Positions 42,980 to 52,895 are shown, numbered from the stretch's first letter. The stretch: DNA of 64,000 nt from UBA9676 sp035532275 (GCA_035532275.1 DATKRG010000295.1:11035-75034); one strand, 5' to 3'. Numbers and translations: made by a program. The notes: generated by a model not told the origin, from the sequence alone.

Positions 42980-45900
42980 TCACCCGTGCGCCACGGCCAT
43001 GACGGCCTCGTTCACGTCCCGGCCTTCCTGCTCGGCCCGGCTGGCCGCGTCCAGCACCCGCTTGTAGTCGGTGGGCATGACCTTGACGAACCGGCCCAGC
43101 GAGGCCTCCCAGTCGGCCAGCAGCCGCCCGGCCACCGCCGACCCGGTCTCGGCCCGGTGCCGCTCGATCAGCTCCCGCACCCGGGCGGCGTCGGCGGCGT
43201 CCAGCGCTTCCAGCTCCACCATCTGCGTGTTCACCCGGCGCAGGTCCGGGTCGAGCAGGTAGGCGATCCCGCCGGACATGCCGGCCGCGAAGTTGCGCCC
43301 GATCCGGCCGAGCACGACCACGGTGCCGCCGGTCATGTACTCGCAGCCGTGGTCGCCGGTGCCCTCGGCGATCGCGGTGGCGCCGGAGTTGCGCACGCAG
43401 AACCGCTCCCCGACGATGCCGCGCAGGAACATCTCGCCGCTGGTCGCGCCGTAGCCGATCACGTTGCCGGCGATGATCTGCTCCTCGGCGGTGAACGGGG
43501 CCGCCGGGTCGGGCGCCACGATCAGCCGGCCGCCGGACAGGCCCTTGCCCAGATAGTCGTTCGCATCCCCGGCCAGCCGCAAGGTGATGCCAGCAGGCAG
43601 GAAGGCGCCGAACGATTGCCCGGCCGACCCGGTGAACCGCACATGGATCGTGTCCTCGGGCAGGCCTGCGGCCCCCCAGCGCCGCGTCACCTCATACCCG
43701 AGCATCGTCCCGACCGTGCGGTTCACGTTCCGGACCGGCAGGTCGAGCACCACCGGGGTGCCGTCCTGGAGCGCGCCTTCGGCGAGCTGGATGAGGGTGT
43801 TGTCCAGTGCCCGGCCGAGCCCGTGGTCCTGGGCGATCCTCTGGTGCCGGGCGGCGCCGTCGGGCAGGTCGGGCATGTGCAGCACGGGGGCCAGGTCGAG
43901 CCCGGCCGCCTTCCAGTGATCGACCGCACTGCCGGTGTCCAGCAGGTCGGCCCGGCCGATCGCCTCGTCCAGGGTGCGCAGGCCGAGCGCGGCCAGGTAC
44001 TCGCGCACCTCCTGGGCGATGAACTCGAAGTAGTTGACCACGAACTCGGGCTTGCCGGTGAAGCGCTTGCGCAGCTCGGGGTTCTGGGTGGCCACCCCGA
44101 CCGGGCAGGTGTCCAGGTGGCAGACCCGCATCATGATGCAGCCCGACACCACCAGCGGTGCGCTGGCGAAGCCGAACTCCTCGGCCCCGAGCAGGGCCGC
44201 GACGAGCACGTCGCGGCCGGTCTTGAGCTGGCCGTCGGCCTGCACCACGATCCGGTCCCGCAGCCCGTTGCGCAGCAGCGTCTGCTGGGTCTCGGCGAGC
44301 CCGAGCTCCCACGGCGCGCCTGCGTGCTTGATGGACGTCAGCGGCGCCGCCCCGGTACCGCCGTCGTGGCCGGAGATGAGCACCACGTCGGCGTGCGCCT
44401 TGGACACCCCGGCGGCGACCGTGCCGACCCCGACCTCGGCGACCAGCTTGACGTGGACCCGGGCGGCCGGGTTGGCGTTCTTCAGGTCGTGGATCAGCTG
44501 GGCGAGGTCCTCGATCGAGTAGATGTCGTGGTGCGGCGGCGGCGAGATCAGCCCCACGCCAGGCGTTGAGTAGCGGGTTTTCGCGATCCAGGGGTAGACC
44601 TTGTGCCCGGGCAGCTGGCCGCCCTCCCCCGGCTTGGCCCCCTGCGCCATCTTGATCTGCAGGTCGTCGGCGTTGACCAGGTACTCGCTGGTGACCCCGA
44701 ACCGGCCGCTGGCGACCTGCTTGACCGCGGACCGGCGCAGGTCGCCGTTGGCGTCGGGCAGGAAGCGCTCGGGGTCCTCGCCACCCTCGCCGGTGTTGGA
44801 CCTGGCGCCGAGCCGGTTCATCGCGATGGCCAGGGTCTCGTGTGCCTCGGCGGAGATGGAGCCGTAGGACATGGCGCCGGTGGAGAACCGGCGGACGATG
44901 GCCGATACCGGCTCGACCTCCTCCACCCCGATCGGCTCGCGGCCGGCGGCGGGGGCACCGTCCACCCCGCGCACCCGCAGCAGCCCGCGCAGGGTCATCA
45001 GCCGCGCGGACTGGTCGTCGACCAGCCGGGTGTACTCCTTGAAGATCTCGTACCGGCGGGTGCGGGTGGCGTGCTGGAGCTTGAACACGGTCTCCGGGCT
45101 GAACACGTGCGGCTCACCCTCGCGGCGCCACTGGTACTCCCCGCCGGTCTCCAGCCGCCGGTGGGCGGGAGCCGCACCGCGGGGCGGGAAGGCGCGCGCG
45201 TGCCTGCGGGCAGCCTCGGCGGCGAGCACGTCGAAGCCGACCCCGCCGAGCCGGGAGGTGGTCCCGGCGAAGCAGGTCTCGATGACCTCCTCGCCCAGCC
45301 CGATCGCCTCGAAGATCTGGGCGCCGGTGTAGGAGGCGACGGTGGACACGCCCATCTTCGACATGATCTTGAGCAGGCCCTTGCCGAGCGCCTTGACCAG
45401 GTTGGCCGCGGCCTTGCTGGCCGTCAGGCTGGCCAGCTCACCGCGCCGCACCATGTCCTGCACCGACTCCAGTGCCAGGTACGGGTTGACCGCGGCCGCG
45501 CCAAACCCGGTGAGCAGCGCGATGTGGTGAGCCTCGCGGGCGTCGCCGCACTCGACCACCAGGCCGGCCCGGGTGCGGGTCCGCTCCCGGATCAGGTGGT
45601 GGTGGACCGCGCCGGTGAGCAGCAGCGAGGGGATCGGGGCCAGGCTGCGGTCCCAGCCCTCGTCCGGGGCGGCCACGCCGCGGTCGGACAGCACGATGAT
45701 CCGGGCGCCGGCCTCGATCGCCGCCGACACCTCGCCGCAGATCGCGGCAAGCCGCTCGCGCAGGGCGGCGCCGCCCCCCTGCACGGCGAACCGCCCGTCC
45801 ACCACGTGCGCGGCGAACCCGGGCAGGTCCCCGTCGTCGTTGATATGGATGATCTTGGCCAGGTCGTTGTCGCTGATCACCGGGTAGGGCAGGACAATCT

Positions 45901-47581
45901 GGCGGCAGGAGGCAGGCCCCGGGTCCAGCAGGTTCTCCTCCGGCCCGGTGGCCGAGGACAGCGAGGTCACCAGCTCTTCCCTGATCGCGTCCAGCGGCGG
46001 GTTGGTGACCTGGGCGAACAACTGCGTGAAGTAGTCGAAGATCAGCCGCGGGCGGTCGGACAGGACCGCGATCGGCGTGTCGGTCCCCATCGACCCGACC
46101 GGCTCGGCGCCGGCCTCGGCCATCGGGGCCAGCAGCACCCGCAGCTCCTCCTCGGTGTAGCCGGCCAGCCGGTGCATGGTGGTGAGCTCCTCGGCGCCCG
46201 GCAGCTCCCGCTCCCGGTCCGGCAGGTCGTCCAGGTGCATCAGGCCGGCGTGCAGCCAGTCCTGGTAAGGGTGCTCGGCGGCGAGCGCCGCCTTCACGTC
46301 GCCGTCTTCCAGGATCCGGCGGCTGGCGGTGTCGGCCAGGAAGATCCGGCCCGGCTGCAGGCGGCCCTTGCGGGCCACGTTGGCAGGGTCGATGTCCAGC
46401 ACCCCCACCTCGCTGGCGAGGATGACCAGGCCGTCATGGGTGACCCAGTAGCGGCTGGGACGCAGCCCGTTGCGGTCGAGCACCGCGCCGATCAGGGTCC
46501 CGTCGGTGAAAGCGACACAGGCCGGGCCGTCCCACGGCTCCATCACCGAGGCGTGGAACTCGTAGAACGCCCGCCGGTCCGGGTCCATCTCCGCATGGTT
46601 CTCCCACGGCTCGGGGATCATCATGAGGATGGCGTGCGGCAGCGACCGGCCGCCCAGATGCAGCAGTTCCACGCACTCGTCGAAGCTGGCCGAGTCGCTG
46701 GCGTCGGCCTCCAGGATGGGCAGCAGCCGCTCGATCCCACGGCCGTCCTCCCCCGCCGGGATCAGGTCGCTGGCCAGCATCGCCTCGCGGGCCCGCATCC
46801 AGTTCCGGTTGCCGCGGACCGTGTTGATCTCGCCGTTGTGGGCGATGAACCGGTAGGGGTGCGCCAGCGGCCAGGACGGGAACGTGTTGGTCGAGAACCG
46901 GGAATGCACCATCGCCAGCGCGGAGGTGAAGCGGGGGTCGCGCAGGTCAGGGAAGAACGGCTCCAGCTGGAGCGCGGTGAGCATGCCCTTGTAGACGATC
47001 GTGCGCGCGGAAAGGCTGGCGAAGCACAGGCCGGCCTCGTGCTGTGCCCGCTTGCGCAGGCAGAACGTCCGCCGGTCCAGGGCCAGCCCGGACTCGCCGG
47101 TGGCGGGTGCCGCGACGAACAGCTGGCCCAGCCGGGGCAGGACCGCCCGGGCACCCCGGCCGCAGAACGCCAGGTCGTGCGGGACCTCGCGCCAGCCCAG
47201 GACGGCCAGCCCTTCGGAAGCCGCGATCCGCTCCACCGTGGCCATCGCCTGCGCCGCATCGGCCTCGCCGGTGGGCAGGAACGTCATGCCCGCCGCGTAG
47301 CTCCCGGCGGCGGGCAGGCCGAAGTCGCACACCGCGCGGAAGAAGGCGTCGGGGACCTGGGTGAGGATGCCGGCCCCGTCGCCGGTCTCCGGGTCACTTC
47401 CCTTGGCGCCCCGGTGGTCCAGGTTGCGCAGCACGGTCAGGGCCTGGGCGACGGTGCCGTGGGTGGCGTGCCCGGACAGGTCGGCGACGAAGCCGACGCC
47501 ACAGGCGTCGTGCTCGAACCGGCTGTCGTACAGTCCCTGATGTCCCGGTGAGGGGTTTCCCGCTGAGGCGGCAGGCGCCAT
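42980..47581 (-). CDS. gltB: Glutamate synthase large (alpha) subunit
   Basis: 1533-aa GltB. The N-terminal class II glutamine amidotransferase domain is expected to be processed to expose Cys in F-E-H-D-A-C-G-V-G-F (about residue 27). The FMN/2-oxoglutarate synthase domain has the 3Fe-4S cysteines in C-I-M-M-R-V-C-H-L-D-T-C. The C-terminal beta-helix (about 1250-1500) has the G-x-x-x-G-x-x-x-G repeats, for example G-G-R-L-I-V and G-A-T-S-G. GGGAG lies 6-8 nt before the ATG. The 139-bp upstream gap (47582-47720) to lgt holds its promoter; TAATCT on the minus strand near 47680 is a possible -10. Confidence 0.96.
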   Translation of the reverse strand: MAPAASAGNPSPGHQGLYDSRFEHDACGVGFVADLSGHATHGTVAQALTVLRNLDHRGAKGSDPETGDGAGILTQVPDAFFRAVCDFGLPAAGSYAAGMTFLPTGEADAAQAMATVERIAASEGLAVLGWREVPHDLAFCGRGARAVLPRLGQLFVAAPATGESGLALDRRTFCLRKRAQHEAGLCFASLSARTIVYKGMLTALQLEPFFPDLRDPRFTSALAMVHSRFSTNTFPSWPLAHPYRFIAHNGEINTVRGNRNWMRAREAMLASDLIPAGEDGRGIERLLPILEADASDSASFDECVELLHLGGRSLPHAILMMIPEPWENHAEMDPDRRAFYEFHASVMEPWDGPACVAFTDGTLIGAVLDRNGLRPSRYWVTHDGLVILASEVGVLDIDPANVARKGRLQPGRIFLADTASRRILEDGDVKAALAAEHPYQDWLHAGLMHLDDLPDRERELPGAEELTTMHRLAGYTEEELRVLLAPMAEAGAEPVGSMGTDTPIAVLSDRPRLIFDYFTQLFAQVTNPPLDAIREELVTSLSSATGPEENLLDPGPASCRQIVLPYPVISDNDLAKIIHINDDGDLPGFAAHVVDGRFAVQGGGAALRERLAAICGEVSAAIEAGARIIVLSDRGVAAPDEGWDRSLAPIPSLLLTGAVHHHLIRERTRTRAGLVVECGDAREAHHIALLTGFGAAAVNPYLALESVQDMVRRGELASLTASKAAANLVKALGKGLLKIMSKMGVSTVASYTGAQIFEAIGLGEEVIETCFAGTTSRLGGVGFDVLAAEAARRHARAFPPRGAAPAHRRLETGGEYQWRREGEPHVFSPETVFKLQHATRTRRYEIFKEYTRLVDDQSARLMTLRGLLRVRGVDGAPAAGREPIGVEEVEPVSAIVRRFSTGAMSYGSISAEAHETLAIAMNRLGARSNTGEGGEDPERFLPDANGDLRRSAVKQVASGRFGVTSEYLVNADDLQIKMAQGAKPGEGGQLPGHKVYPWIAKTRYSTPGVGLISPPPHHDIYSIEDLAQLIHDLKNANPAARVHVKLVAEVGVGTVAAGVSKAHADVVLISGHDGGTGAAPLTSIKHAGAPWELGLAETQQTLLRNGLRDRIVVQADGQLKTGRDVLVAALLGAEEFGFASAPLVVSGCIMMRVCHLDTCPVGVATQNPELRKRFTGKPEFVVNYFEFIAQEVREYLAALGLRTLDEAIGRADLLDTGSAVDHWKAAGLDLAPVLHMPDLPDGAARHQRIAQDHGLGRALDNTLIQLAEGALQDGTPVVLDLPVRNVNRTVGTMLGYEVTRRWGAAGLPEDTIHVRFTGSAGQSFGAFLPAGITLRLAGDANDYLGKGLSGGRLIVAPDPAAPFTAEEQIIAGNVIGYGATSGEMFLRGIVGERFCVRNSGATAIAEGTGDHGCEYMTGGTVVVLGRIGRNFAAGMSGGIAYLLDPDLRRVNTQMVELEALDAADAARVRELIERHRAETGSAVAGRLLADWEASLGRFVKVMPTDYKRVLDAASRAEQEGRDVNEAVMAVAHG

Positions 47582-47720
47582 CGACTCTCCCGTCGTCTCG
47601 TCCGTCTACGCGTTCTCGCATGCGTGCGGTCGGGACGACGTTGGCCCTGCCGCGGGCGGCATGGTGGGTGCCGCCGCCGGCTCGTGGAGCTATCGCTCGC
47701 AAGATTACATGCAGATTGCG

Positions 47721-48644
47721 CTACCGGTGCATACCTGCCCGCTCGGGCCGGGTGCCGAAACGCCCTGATTGTGACGGGTCCAGCGGGCCATCCGCCGGTG
47801 GCCGGGGCGCCGGCGGCACCCCGGCCACGACCGGGGCGCGGTGGCCGGGGCCGCGGCGGCCCCTGGTCAGGTACAGGTAGCCGAGCGCGCCGGCGAAGAC
47901 GAGCGTCATCACCCACTGGTTGATCCGCAGCCCGAACAGATGATGGGCGTAGTCGATGCGCAGCGACTCGGTGCCGTAGGTGCCCACCGCGTAGGCGGCC
48001 AGCCAGAGCGCGAACGACCGGTCGCCGGTGAGCAGGAACCGCCGGGCAGCCCAGATCACCAGCAGCCCGGTCAGCACGTCCCAGCCGCACGCGTACAGGA
48101 ACGTGGGCTGGAACGTGGCGTAGTTCTCATAGCCGGCCACCCGGTGGGCCGGGGCGATCTCCACCGCCAGCGGCAGCGTCGACGGCCGCCCGTACACCTG
48201 CTGGCTGAACCAGTTCCCCCAGCAGCCCAGGGCCAGCCCGAACGCGACGCCGGGAGCGATGGCGCCGGCCACCGGGGGGAGGCTGACCCCGGCCCGGCGG
48301 CAGGCGAGCCAGGCTCCCAGCGAGCCGGCCGCGATGGCGCCGGGGATGCCAAGCCCGCCGTCCCAGATCCGGAAGACATTGAGCCAGTCACGGCCGGCCC
48401 GGAAGTACAGCTCGTAGTCGGTGATCACGCTGTAGAGCCGGGCACCGGCCAGGCCGAGCGGGACCGCCCAGGTGGCGACGTCAAGGATGGCGCCCGGCCG
48501 GCCGCCGGCCCGCACGTACCGCCGGTCCGCGACCCAGATCGCCAGCAGGACCCCACCCACCAGGCACAGCGCGTAGCCCCGGAGCGGGAGCGGCCCAAGG
48601 TGCCAGACCCCACGGGTGGGGCTGGGGAGAAAGGCCACCGGCAT
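47721..48644 (-). CDS. lgt: Prolipoprotein diacylglyceryl transferase
   Basis: 307-aa, seven-helix membrane enzyme that attaches diacylglycerol to lipobox cysteines. Family segments: R-G-Y-A-L-C-L-V-G-G-V, G-A-R-L-Y-S-V-I-T-D-Y, W-D-G-G-L-G-I-P-G, G-C-W-G-N-W-F-S-Q-Q-V-Y-G-R-P and T-E-S-L-R-I-D. The motif normally written G-R-x-G-N has Cys at the Arg position here, and that Arg is essential in E. coli Lgt. Either it is compensated, or activity is reduced and another Lgt exists. The position after trpA, before glt, is the usual actinobacterial one. Confidence 0.92.
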   Translation of the reverse strand: MPVAFLPSPTRGVWHLGPLPLRGYALCLVGGVLLAIWVADRRYVRAGGRPGAILDVATWAVPLGLAGARLYSVITDYELYFRAGRDWLNVFRIWDGGLGIPGAIAAGSLGAWLACRRAGVSLPPVAGAIAPGVAFGLALGCWGNWFSQQVYGRPSTLPLAVEIAPAHRVAGYENYATFQPTFLYACGWDVLTGLLVIWAARRFLLTGDRSFALWLAAYAVGTYGTESLRIDYAHHLFGLRINQWVMTLVFAGALGYLYLTRGRRGPGHRAPVVAGVPPAPRPPADGPLDPSQSGRFGTRPERAGMHR

Positions 48645-48683
48645 GTCGGTCCCAGGCTCTCTGCTTGTGACGGGCCGCTGGGG

Positions 48684-49505
48684 TCAGCGGGCCCGTCCGC
48701 CCGGGCGGGCTGGCCGCCGCACCCCGGCCGCGAGATCATCCGCGAGGCCGCGCACGGCGGTGACGCCCGCGGCCAGGTCCGGCGCGTCCAGCAGGCGCTG
48801 GACGAACGCCGAACCGACGATAACACCGTCGGCGAAGCCGGCCACCTGTGCTGCCTGAGCTCCGTCCCGGACCCCCAGCCCGACCGCCACCGGCAGCGAT
48901 GTGCAGGCGCGGGTCCGCGCGACCAGGCCGGCCGCGTCGGAGCTGACCGCGTCGCGCGCGCCGGTGATGCCCATCAGCGACGCCGCGTAGACGAAACCGC
49001 CGCAGACGCTGGTGATCAGCTCGATGCGCTCGGTGGTGGAGCTGGGCGCCACCAGGAAGACCGGATCCAGCTCGTGGGCGGCGGCCGCCTCCAGCCAGGG
49101 CCCGGCCTCCTCCGGCGGCAGGTCCGGGGTGATCAGCCCGCATCCGCCGGCCGCGGCCAGGTCACGCGCGAACGCGGCCACACCGTAGTGGTCGACCGGG
49201 TTCCAGTAGGTCATCACCAGCACCGGCACCCCGGCCGAAGCGAGCGCCTCGACCGTGTGCAGCACGTCGGTGACGTGCGCACCGCCGGTGAGTGCCCGGT
49301 GCACGGCCTCCTGGATGACCGGGCCGTCGATCAGCGGATCGGAGTACGGCAGCCCGAGCTCGACGATGTCGGCGCCGGCCTCGGCCATCGCCAGCGCGGC
49401 CGTGATCCCGCCGGCCACGGTGGGGAACCCGGCGGGCAGGTACCCGAGGAGAGCGGCCCGTTCCTCCGCCGCCGCCTTCTCAAACGCAGTTCCGACGGCA
49501 GTCAT
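48684..49505 (-). CDS. trpA: Tryptophan synthase alpha chain
   Basis: 273-aa TIM-barrel subunit (indole-3-glycerol phosphate to indole). The catalytic Glu and Asp lie in D-I-V-E-L-G-L-P-Y-S-D-P-L-I-D-G-P. The phosphate site is in G-I-T-G-A-R and V-G-L-G-V-R-D. It overlaps trpB by 4 nt (ATGA). It is followed by lgt across 39 bp. Confidence 0.97.
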   Translation of the reverse strand: MTAVGTAFEKAAAEERAALLGYLPAGFPTVAGGITAALAMAEAGADIVELGLPYSDPLIDGPVIQEAVHRALTGGAHVTDVLHTVEALASAGVPVLVMTYWNPVDHYGVAAFARDLAAAGGCGLITPDLPPEEAGPWLEAAAAHELDPVFLVAPSSTTERIELITSVCGGFVYAASLMGITGARDAVSSDAAGLVARTRACTSLPVAVGLGVRDGAQAAQVAGFADGVIVGSAFVQRLLDAPDLAAGVTAVRGLADDLAAGVRRPARPGGRAR

Positions 49506-50743
49506 GGCGTTGCCTCCTGGGCGGGCTCACCATCGGTATGGCCGAGCCAGCGGGAGGCGGTGGCGACGTCCTTGTCACCGCGGCCGGACAGGTTGACCAG
49601 CAGCAGCGCGTCGCCGCCCAGCTCCCGGCCGACTCCGAGCGCGCCGGCCAGCGCGTGCGCGGACTCCAGCGCCGGGATGATCCCCTCGGTCCGGCACAGC
49701 ACCGAGAACGCGTCCATGGCCTGGGCGTCGGTGATGGAGCGGTAGCTGGCCCGCCCGGTGTCCTTGAGCCAGGCGTGCTCCGGCCCGACCCCGGGGTAGT
49801 CCAGGCCGGCGGAGATGGAGTGGGTGGTCAGCGTCTGGCCCTCGGAGTCCTGCAGCACGTAGGTGCGCATGCCGTGCAGGACTCCCGCCGACCCGGCGAC
49901 CAGGGTCGCGGCGTTGTGGCCGGGGGCAGGGCCGTCGCCGCCCGCCTCGCAGCCGATCAGCTTGACCTGCTCGTCGCCGATGAACTCGTGGAAGATGCCG
50001 ATCGCGTTGGAACCGCCGCCCACGCAGGCGACCACCGCGTCCGGCAGCCGGCCAGCCTGCTCCAGCACCTGACGGCGTGCCTCCACCCCGATGACGCGCT
50101 GGAAGTCGCGGACCATCACCGGGAACGGGTGCGGGCCGCCGACCGACCCGATGCAGTAGTGGGTGGTGGCGACCGTCGCCACCCAGTCGCGGAACGCCTC
50201 GTTCATGGCGTCCTTCAAGGTGGCGGTGCCGATGGTGACGGGGATGACCTCAGCGCCGAGCATGCGCATGCGGGCCACGTTCAGCGCCTGCCGGCGGGTG
50301 TCCTCCTCCCCCATGTAGACCGCGCAGTCCAGGCCGAACAGCGCGCACGCGGTCGCGGTGGCGACCCCGTGCTGCCCGGCGCCGGTCTCGGCGATCACCC
50401 GCCGCTTGCCCATGCGCTTGGCGAGCAGCACCTGCCCCAGCACATTGTTGATCTTGTGGGAGCCGGTGTGGGTGAGGTCTTCCCGCTTGAGCAGGACCGT
50501 GCAGCCCGCCGCCGCGGAGAACCGCGATGCCTGCGAGAGCAGGGTCGGCCTGCCCGCGTAGCCGGTCAGCAGGGCCTCGAGCTCGGCCTGGAAGCCCGGG
50601 TCCGCCCTGGCTGCCAGATACTGCGTGGTCAGCTCGGCCAGCGCCGCCATCAGGGCCTCGGGCGCGAACCTGCCGCCGTAGCTGCCGAAATGCCCGGCCG
50701 CGTCGGGCACTGTGGCCGGTGCGGCGGAGACGTCAGGCGTCAT
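49502..50743 (-). CDS. trpB: Tryptophan synthase beta chain
   Basis: 413-aa PLP enzyme that joins indole and serine. The PLP Lys is in L-T-H-T-G-S-H-K-I-N-N-V, the phosphate loop in V-G-G-G-S-N-A-I-G and the N-terminal G-S-Y-G-G-R-F-A-P-E-A-L is typical. The start overlaps the trpC end by 4 nt and the end overlaps trpA by 4 nt, so trpCBA is one translationally coupled unit. Confidence 0.97.
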   Translation of the reverse strand: MTPDVSAAPATVPDAAGHFGSYGGRFAPEALMAALAELTTQYLAARADPGFQAELEALLTGYAGRPTLLSQASRFSAAAGCTVLLKREDLTHTGSHKINNVLGQVLLAKRMGKRRVIAETGAGQHGVATATACALFGLDCAVYMGEEDTRRQALNVARMRMLGAEVIPVTIGTATLKDAMNEAFRDWVATVATTHYCIGSVGGPHPFPVMVRDFQRVIGVEARRQVLEQAGRLPDAVVACVGGGSNAIGIFHEFIGDEQVKLIGCEAGGDGPAPGHNAATLVAGSAGVLHGMRTYVLQDSEGQTLTTHSISAGLDYPGVGPEHAWLKDTGRASYRSITDAQAMDAFSVLCRTEGIIPALESAHALAGALGVGRELGGDALLLVNLSGRGDKDVATASRWLGHTDGEPAQEATP

Positions 50744-51549
50744 GGCCGGTCACCGCGCAGGGCCGGGTGGGAACCCGCGGTCACCAGGTCGGCGACGGCC
50801 GAGCGTGGATCCTTGCCGGTGACCAGGCTCTCTCCCACCAGCACCGCGTCGGCCCCGGCGGCGGCGTAGGCGAGCAGATCGTGCGGCCCCCGGACACCGG
50901 ACTCGGCGATCTTGATGATGTCGTTCGGGATGAGCGGGGCGAGCCGGGTGAAGACCCCCCGGTCCACTTCCAGCGTGCCCAGGTTGCGGGCGTTGACCCC
51001 GATCACCTTCGCGCCCGCGTCCAGCGCGCGCGAGACCTCGGCGTCGGTGTGCACCTCCACCAGCGGCACCAGGCCGATCGACAGCGCTCTTTCCGCCAGC
51101 GAGACCAGAGCGTTCTGGTCCAGCGCCGCGACGATCAGCAGGGCCATGTCGGCCCCGTGTGCCCGGGCCTCCCACAGCTGGTAGGAGCTGACGATGAAGT
51201 CCTTGCGCAGCAGCGGCACCGCCACCGCGTCCCGCACCGCCGCCAGGTCCGCCAGGCTGCCACCGAACCGCCGCGCCTCGGTGAGCACGCTGATGATGCT
51301 GGCCCCGCCGGCCTCGTAGTCGCGGGCCAGGGCGGCCGGGTCGGCGATCGCGGCCAGCGCGCCCTTGGAGGGGCTGGACCGCTTCACCTCGGCGATGACG
51401 GCGACGTCCGGCCGCCTGAGCACACCCATGACGTCGCGGGGAGAGGGAACCCGGCGGGCGGCTTCCTTGAGCCGTTCCAGCGGTAGGCGGCCCTGCCGGA
51501 CCGCGAGATCGGCACGAACTCCTTCTAGGATCTCGTCGAGCACGCTCAC
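50740..51549 (-). CDS. trpC: Indole-3-glycerol phosphate synthase
   Basis: 269-aa TIM barrel enzyme (CdRP to indole-3-glycerol phosphate). Catalytic residues lie in V-I-A-E-V-K-R-S-S-P-S-K-G (Lys, Glu), L-L-R-K-D-F-I (Lys), N-A-R-N-L and A-E-S-G-V. GTG 51549 is the start; a GAGGGG is rather far upstream (13 nt). The monofunctional form lacks a TrpF domain. Upstream is a small membrane protein gene. Confidence 0.95.
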   Translation of the reverse strand: MSVLDEILEGVRADLAVRQGRLPLERLKEAARRVPSPRDVMGVLRRPDVAVIAEVKRSSPSKGALAAIADPAALARDYEAGGASIISVLTEARRFGGSLADLAAVRDAVAVPLLRKDFIVSSYQLWEARAHGADMALLIVAALDQNALVSLAERALSIGLVPLVEVHTDAEVSRALDAGAKVIGVNARNLGTLEVDRGVFTRLAPLIPNDIIKIAESGVRGPHDLLAYAAAGADAVLVGESLVTGKDPRSAVADLVTAGSHPALRGDRP

Positions 51550-51660
51550 GGGGTTCTGGTATCCCCTCGGGTCGGATGCCTTGCGCCCCTGATGGTAGCG
51601 AGCCGGCTGCGGTGGGCCGGCATGCCCCTCCCCGGCCGCGGGTGTGCCCTGGGGCGTTTC

Positions 51661-52137
51661 CTAGCCGAGAATCTGGCCACCGAAGGCCTCCCCGGAGGCT
51701 TCGCCCAGGCCAAGCTCATCGCGCGCCTGTTCAGGCACGCGCGCGGATGCCGCGCCGTAGGCACGGGCGACGGCGGGATGGGCCAGGGCGCCGACGGTGA
51801 TGATCGCGAACAGGGTGCCGCCGAGGTAGCGGGCGAAGAAGAACCTGGTCAGGCCATAGCCGATGAAGGCAACTTCCAGCCCGACCGCGATCAGCCACGC
51901 CGTCCTGGTACCCGAACGCACCAGGACCGCCAGCCCGCACAGGGCCGCCACCATCGCGAGGGTGATGACGACCGAGGACAGCTGCCGCTTGCTGAACGGC
52001 AGGCCCACTGCGGCCGCGGCCACCGCCTGGGCGGCCACCAGCCGCGTGACCAGCCGGACCAGCATCCGTCCCGCGTCGTCCGGCTGCTGGCCGGACGAAC
52101 GGCCGCGCGGCTGCCCGCCCGGTTCCGTTGCCCTCAC
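51661..52137 (-). CDS. Small membrane protein of unknown function
   Basis: 158 aa with about four hydrophobic helices (V-T-R-L-V-A-A-Q-A-V-A-A-A, L-S-S-V-V-I-T-L-A-M-V-A-A-L-C-G-L-A-V-L, A-W-L-I-A-V-G-L-E-V-A-F and G-G-T-L-F-A-I-I-T-V-G-A-L), a polar N-terminus and a polar tail. It resembles small membrane proteins found next to trp genes in actinobacteria; the function is unknown. GTG 52137 has GGAGG 6-7 nt upstream. The gap to the trpC start (51550-51660) shows nothing else. Confidence 0.8.
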   Translation of the reverse strand: MRATEPGGQPRGRSSGQQPDDAGRMLVRLVTRLVAAQAVAAAAVGLPFSKRQLSSVVITLAMVAALCGLAVLVRSGTRTAWLIAVGLEVAFIGYGLTRFFFARYLGGTLFAIITVGALAHPAVARAYGAASARVPEQARDELGLGEASGEAFGGQILG

Positions 52138-52193
52138 CGCTCACCTCCAGGGCTCGCGCGCCACCCAGGCAACCCGGGGACTTACCTACGAGC

Positions 52194-52895
52194 CTAACGT
52201 CCGCCAGGATGGCCGGGCCGCTCGGTGGGGTCCACCCCCCTGCTCAGAGATTCCCACAGGGTGGCCATGTCCGCCACAGGCTGCTCCCGCTCCCCGCCCG
52301 GCCGGGCCGGGGCGGCCGGGCCGCCGGGGGCGTCATACCGGCTCGACATGACCGGCCACCGGGGGCCGCGCCAGGCCGTACCGATCCCGGCTGCCAGCAC
52401 CGCGAGCGCACCCAGCAGCACCAGCCCCCGCCAGGGAAAGGCCGCCATCGCCACGTGCGCGGCGGCGCTCAGCCCGGTCCCGCCGCCACCGGGGGCGGGA
52501 CCGGCGCTCACCCCCGGCCCGCCGCCGGCGGTCGCCGAGCCGGCCTGCGCCGCCGCGGCCCCGCGCGCGGCGGCGAGCACGGCCGCCGTGCTCAGATGCA
52601 CGCTCACGGCCCAGGCCGCCGCCACCCCGCTGGCGGCCACCAGCAGCCCGGTGAGCCGCCGGGCCACGCCGCGGGTGGCGATGGCCGCGGCCAGCCCGGC
52701 CAGCGCGACCAGCGCCAGTGCCCCGGCCACCGGCACCAGGTCCTGGCCGCGGACCGTGACCGGGCTGCTGGGCAGCGGCGCGGGCGCCGGGGTGACCACC
52801 TGCGCCCACCCCTGCCGGGCCGCCACCAGCATCAGGGCCGCACCCGCCGCACCGAGGCCCAGGCAGCAGGCGTATTCGCGGGCTGCCCTGGTCAC
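52194..52895 (-). CDS. Trp-region conserved membrane protein (TIGR02234 type)
   Basis: 233-aa membrane protein of the trp-region conserved hypothetical family typically found next to trp/his genes in actinobacteria. About four transmembrane helices: A-C-C-L-G-L-G-A-A-G-A-A-L-M-L-V-A, V-A-G-A-L-A-L-V-A-L-A-G-L-A-A-A, L-L-V-A-A-S-G-V-A-A-A-W-A-V and W-R-G-L-V-L-L-G-A-L-A-V-L-A-A-G. The conserved W-A-Q-V motif is present after the first helix. The start GTG overlaps the hisI TGA (GTGA). Function is unknown. In relatives trpE usually lies in this position between hisI and this gene. Confidence 0.85.
   Translation of the reverse strand: MTRAAREYACCLGLGAAGAALMLVAARQGWAQVVTPAPAPLPSSPVTVRGQDLVPVAGALALVALAGLAAAIATRGVARRLTGLLVAASGVAAAWAVSVHLSTAAVLAAARGAAAAQAGSATAGGGPGVSAGPAPGGGGTGLSAAAHVAMAAFPWRGLVLLGALAVLAAGIGTAWRGPRWPVMSSRYDAPGGPAAPARPGGEREQPVADMATLWESLSRGVDPTERPGHPGGR

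Noticed and set aside
40799..44569. Plus-strand open frame of 1256 codons
   Set aside because: Crosses the DUF559 gene, intergenic hairpins, gltD and gltB as antisense; low-complexity residues.
44603..47551. Plus-strand open frame of 982 codons over gltB
   Set aside because: Antisense of a fully recognised GltB; no family features.
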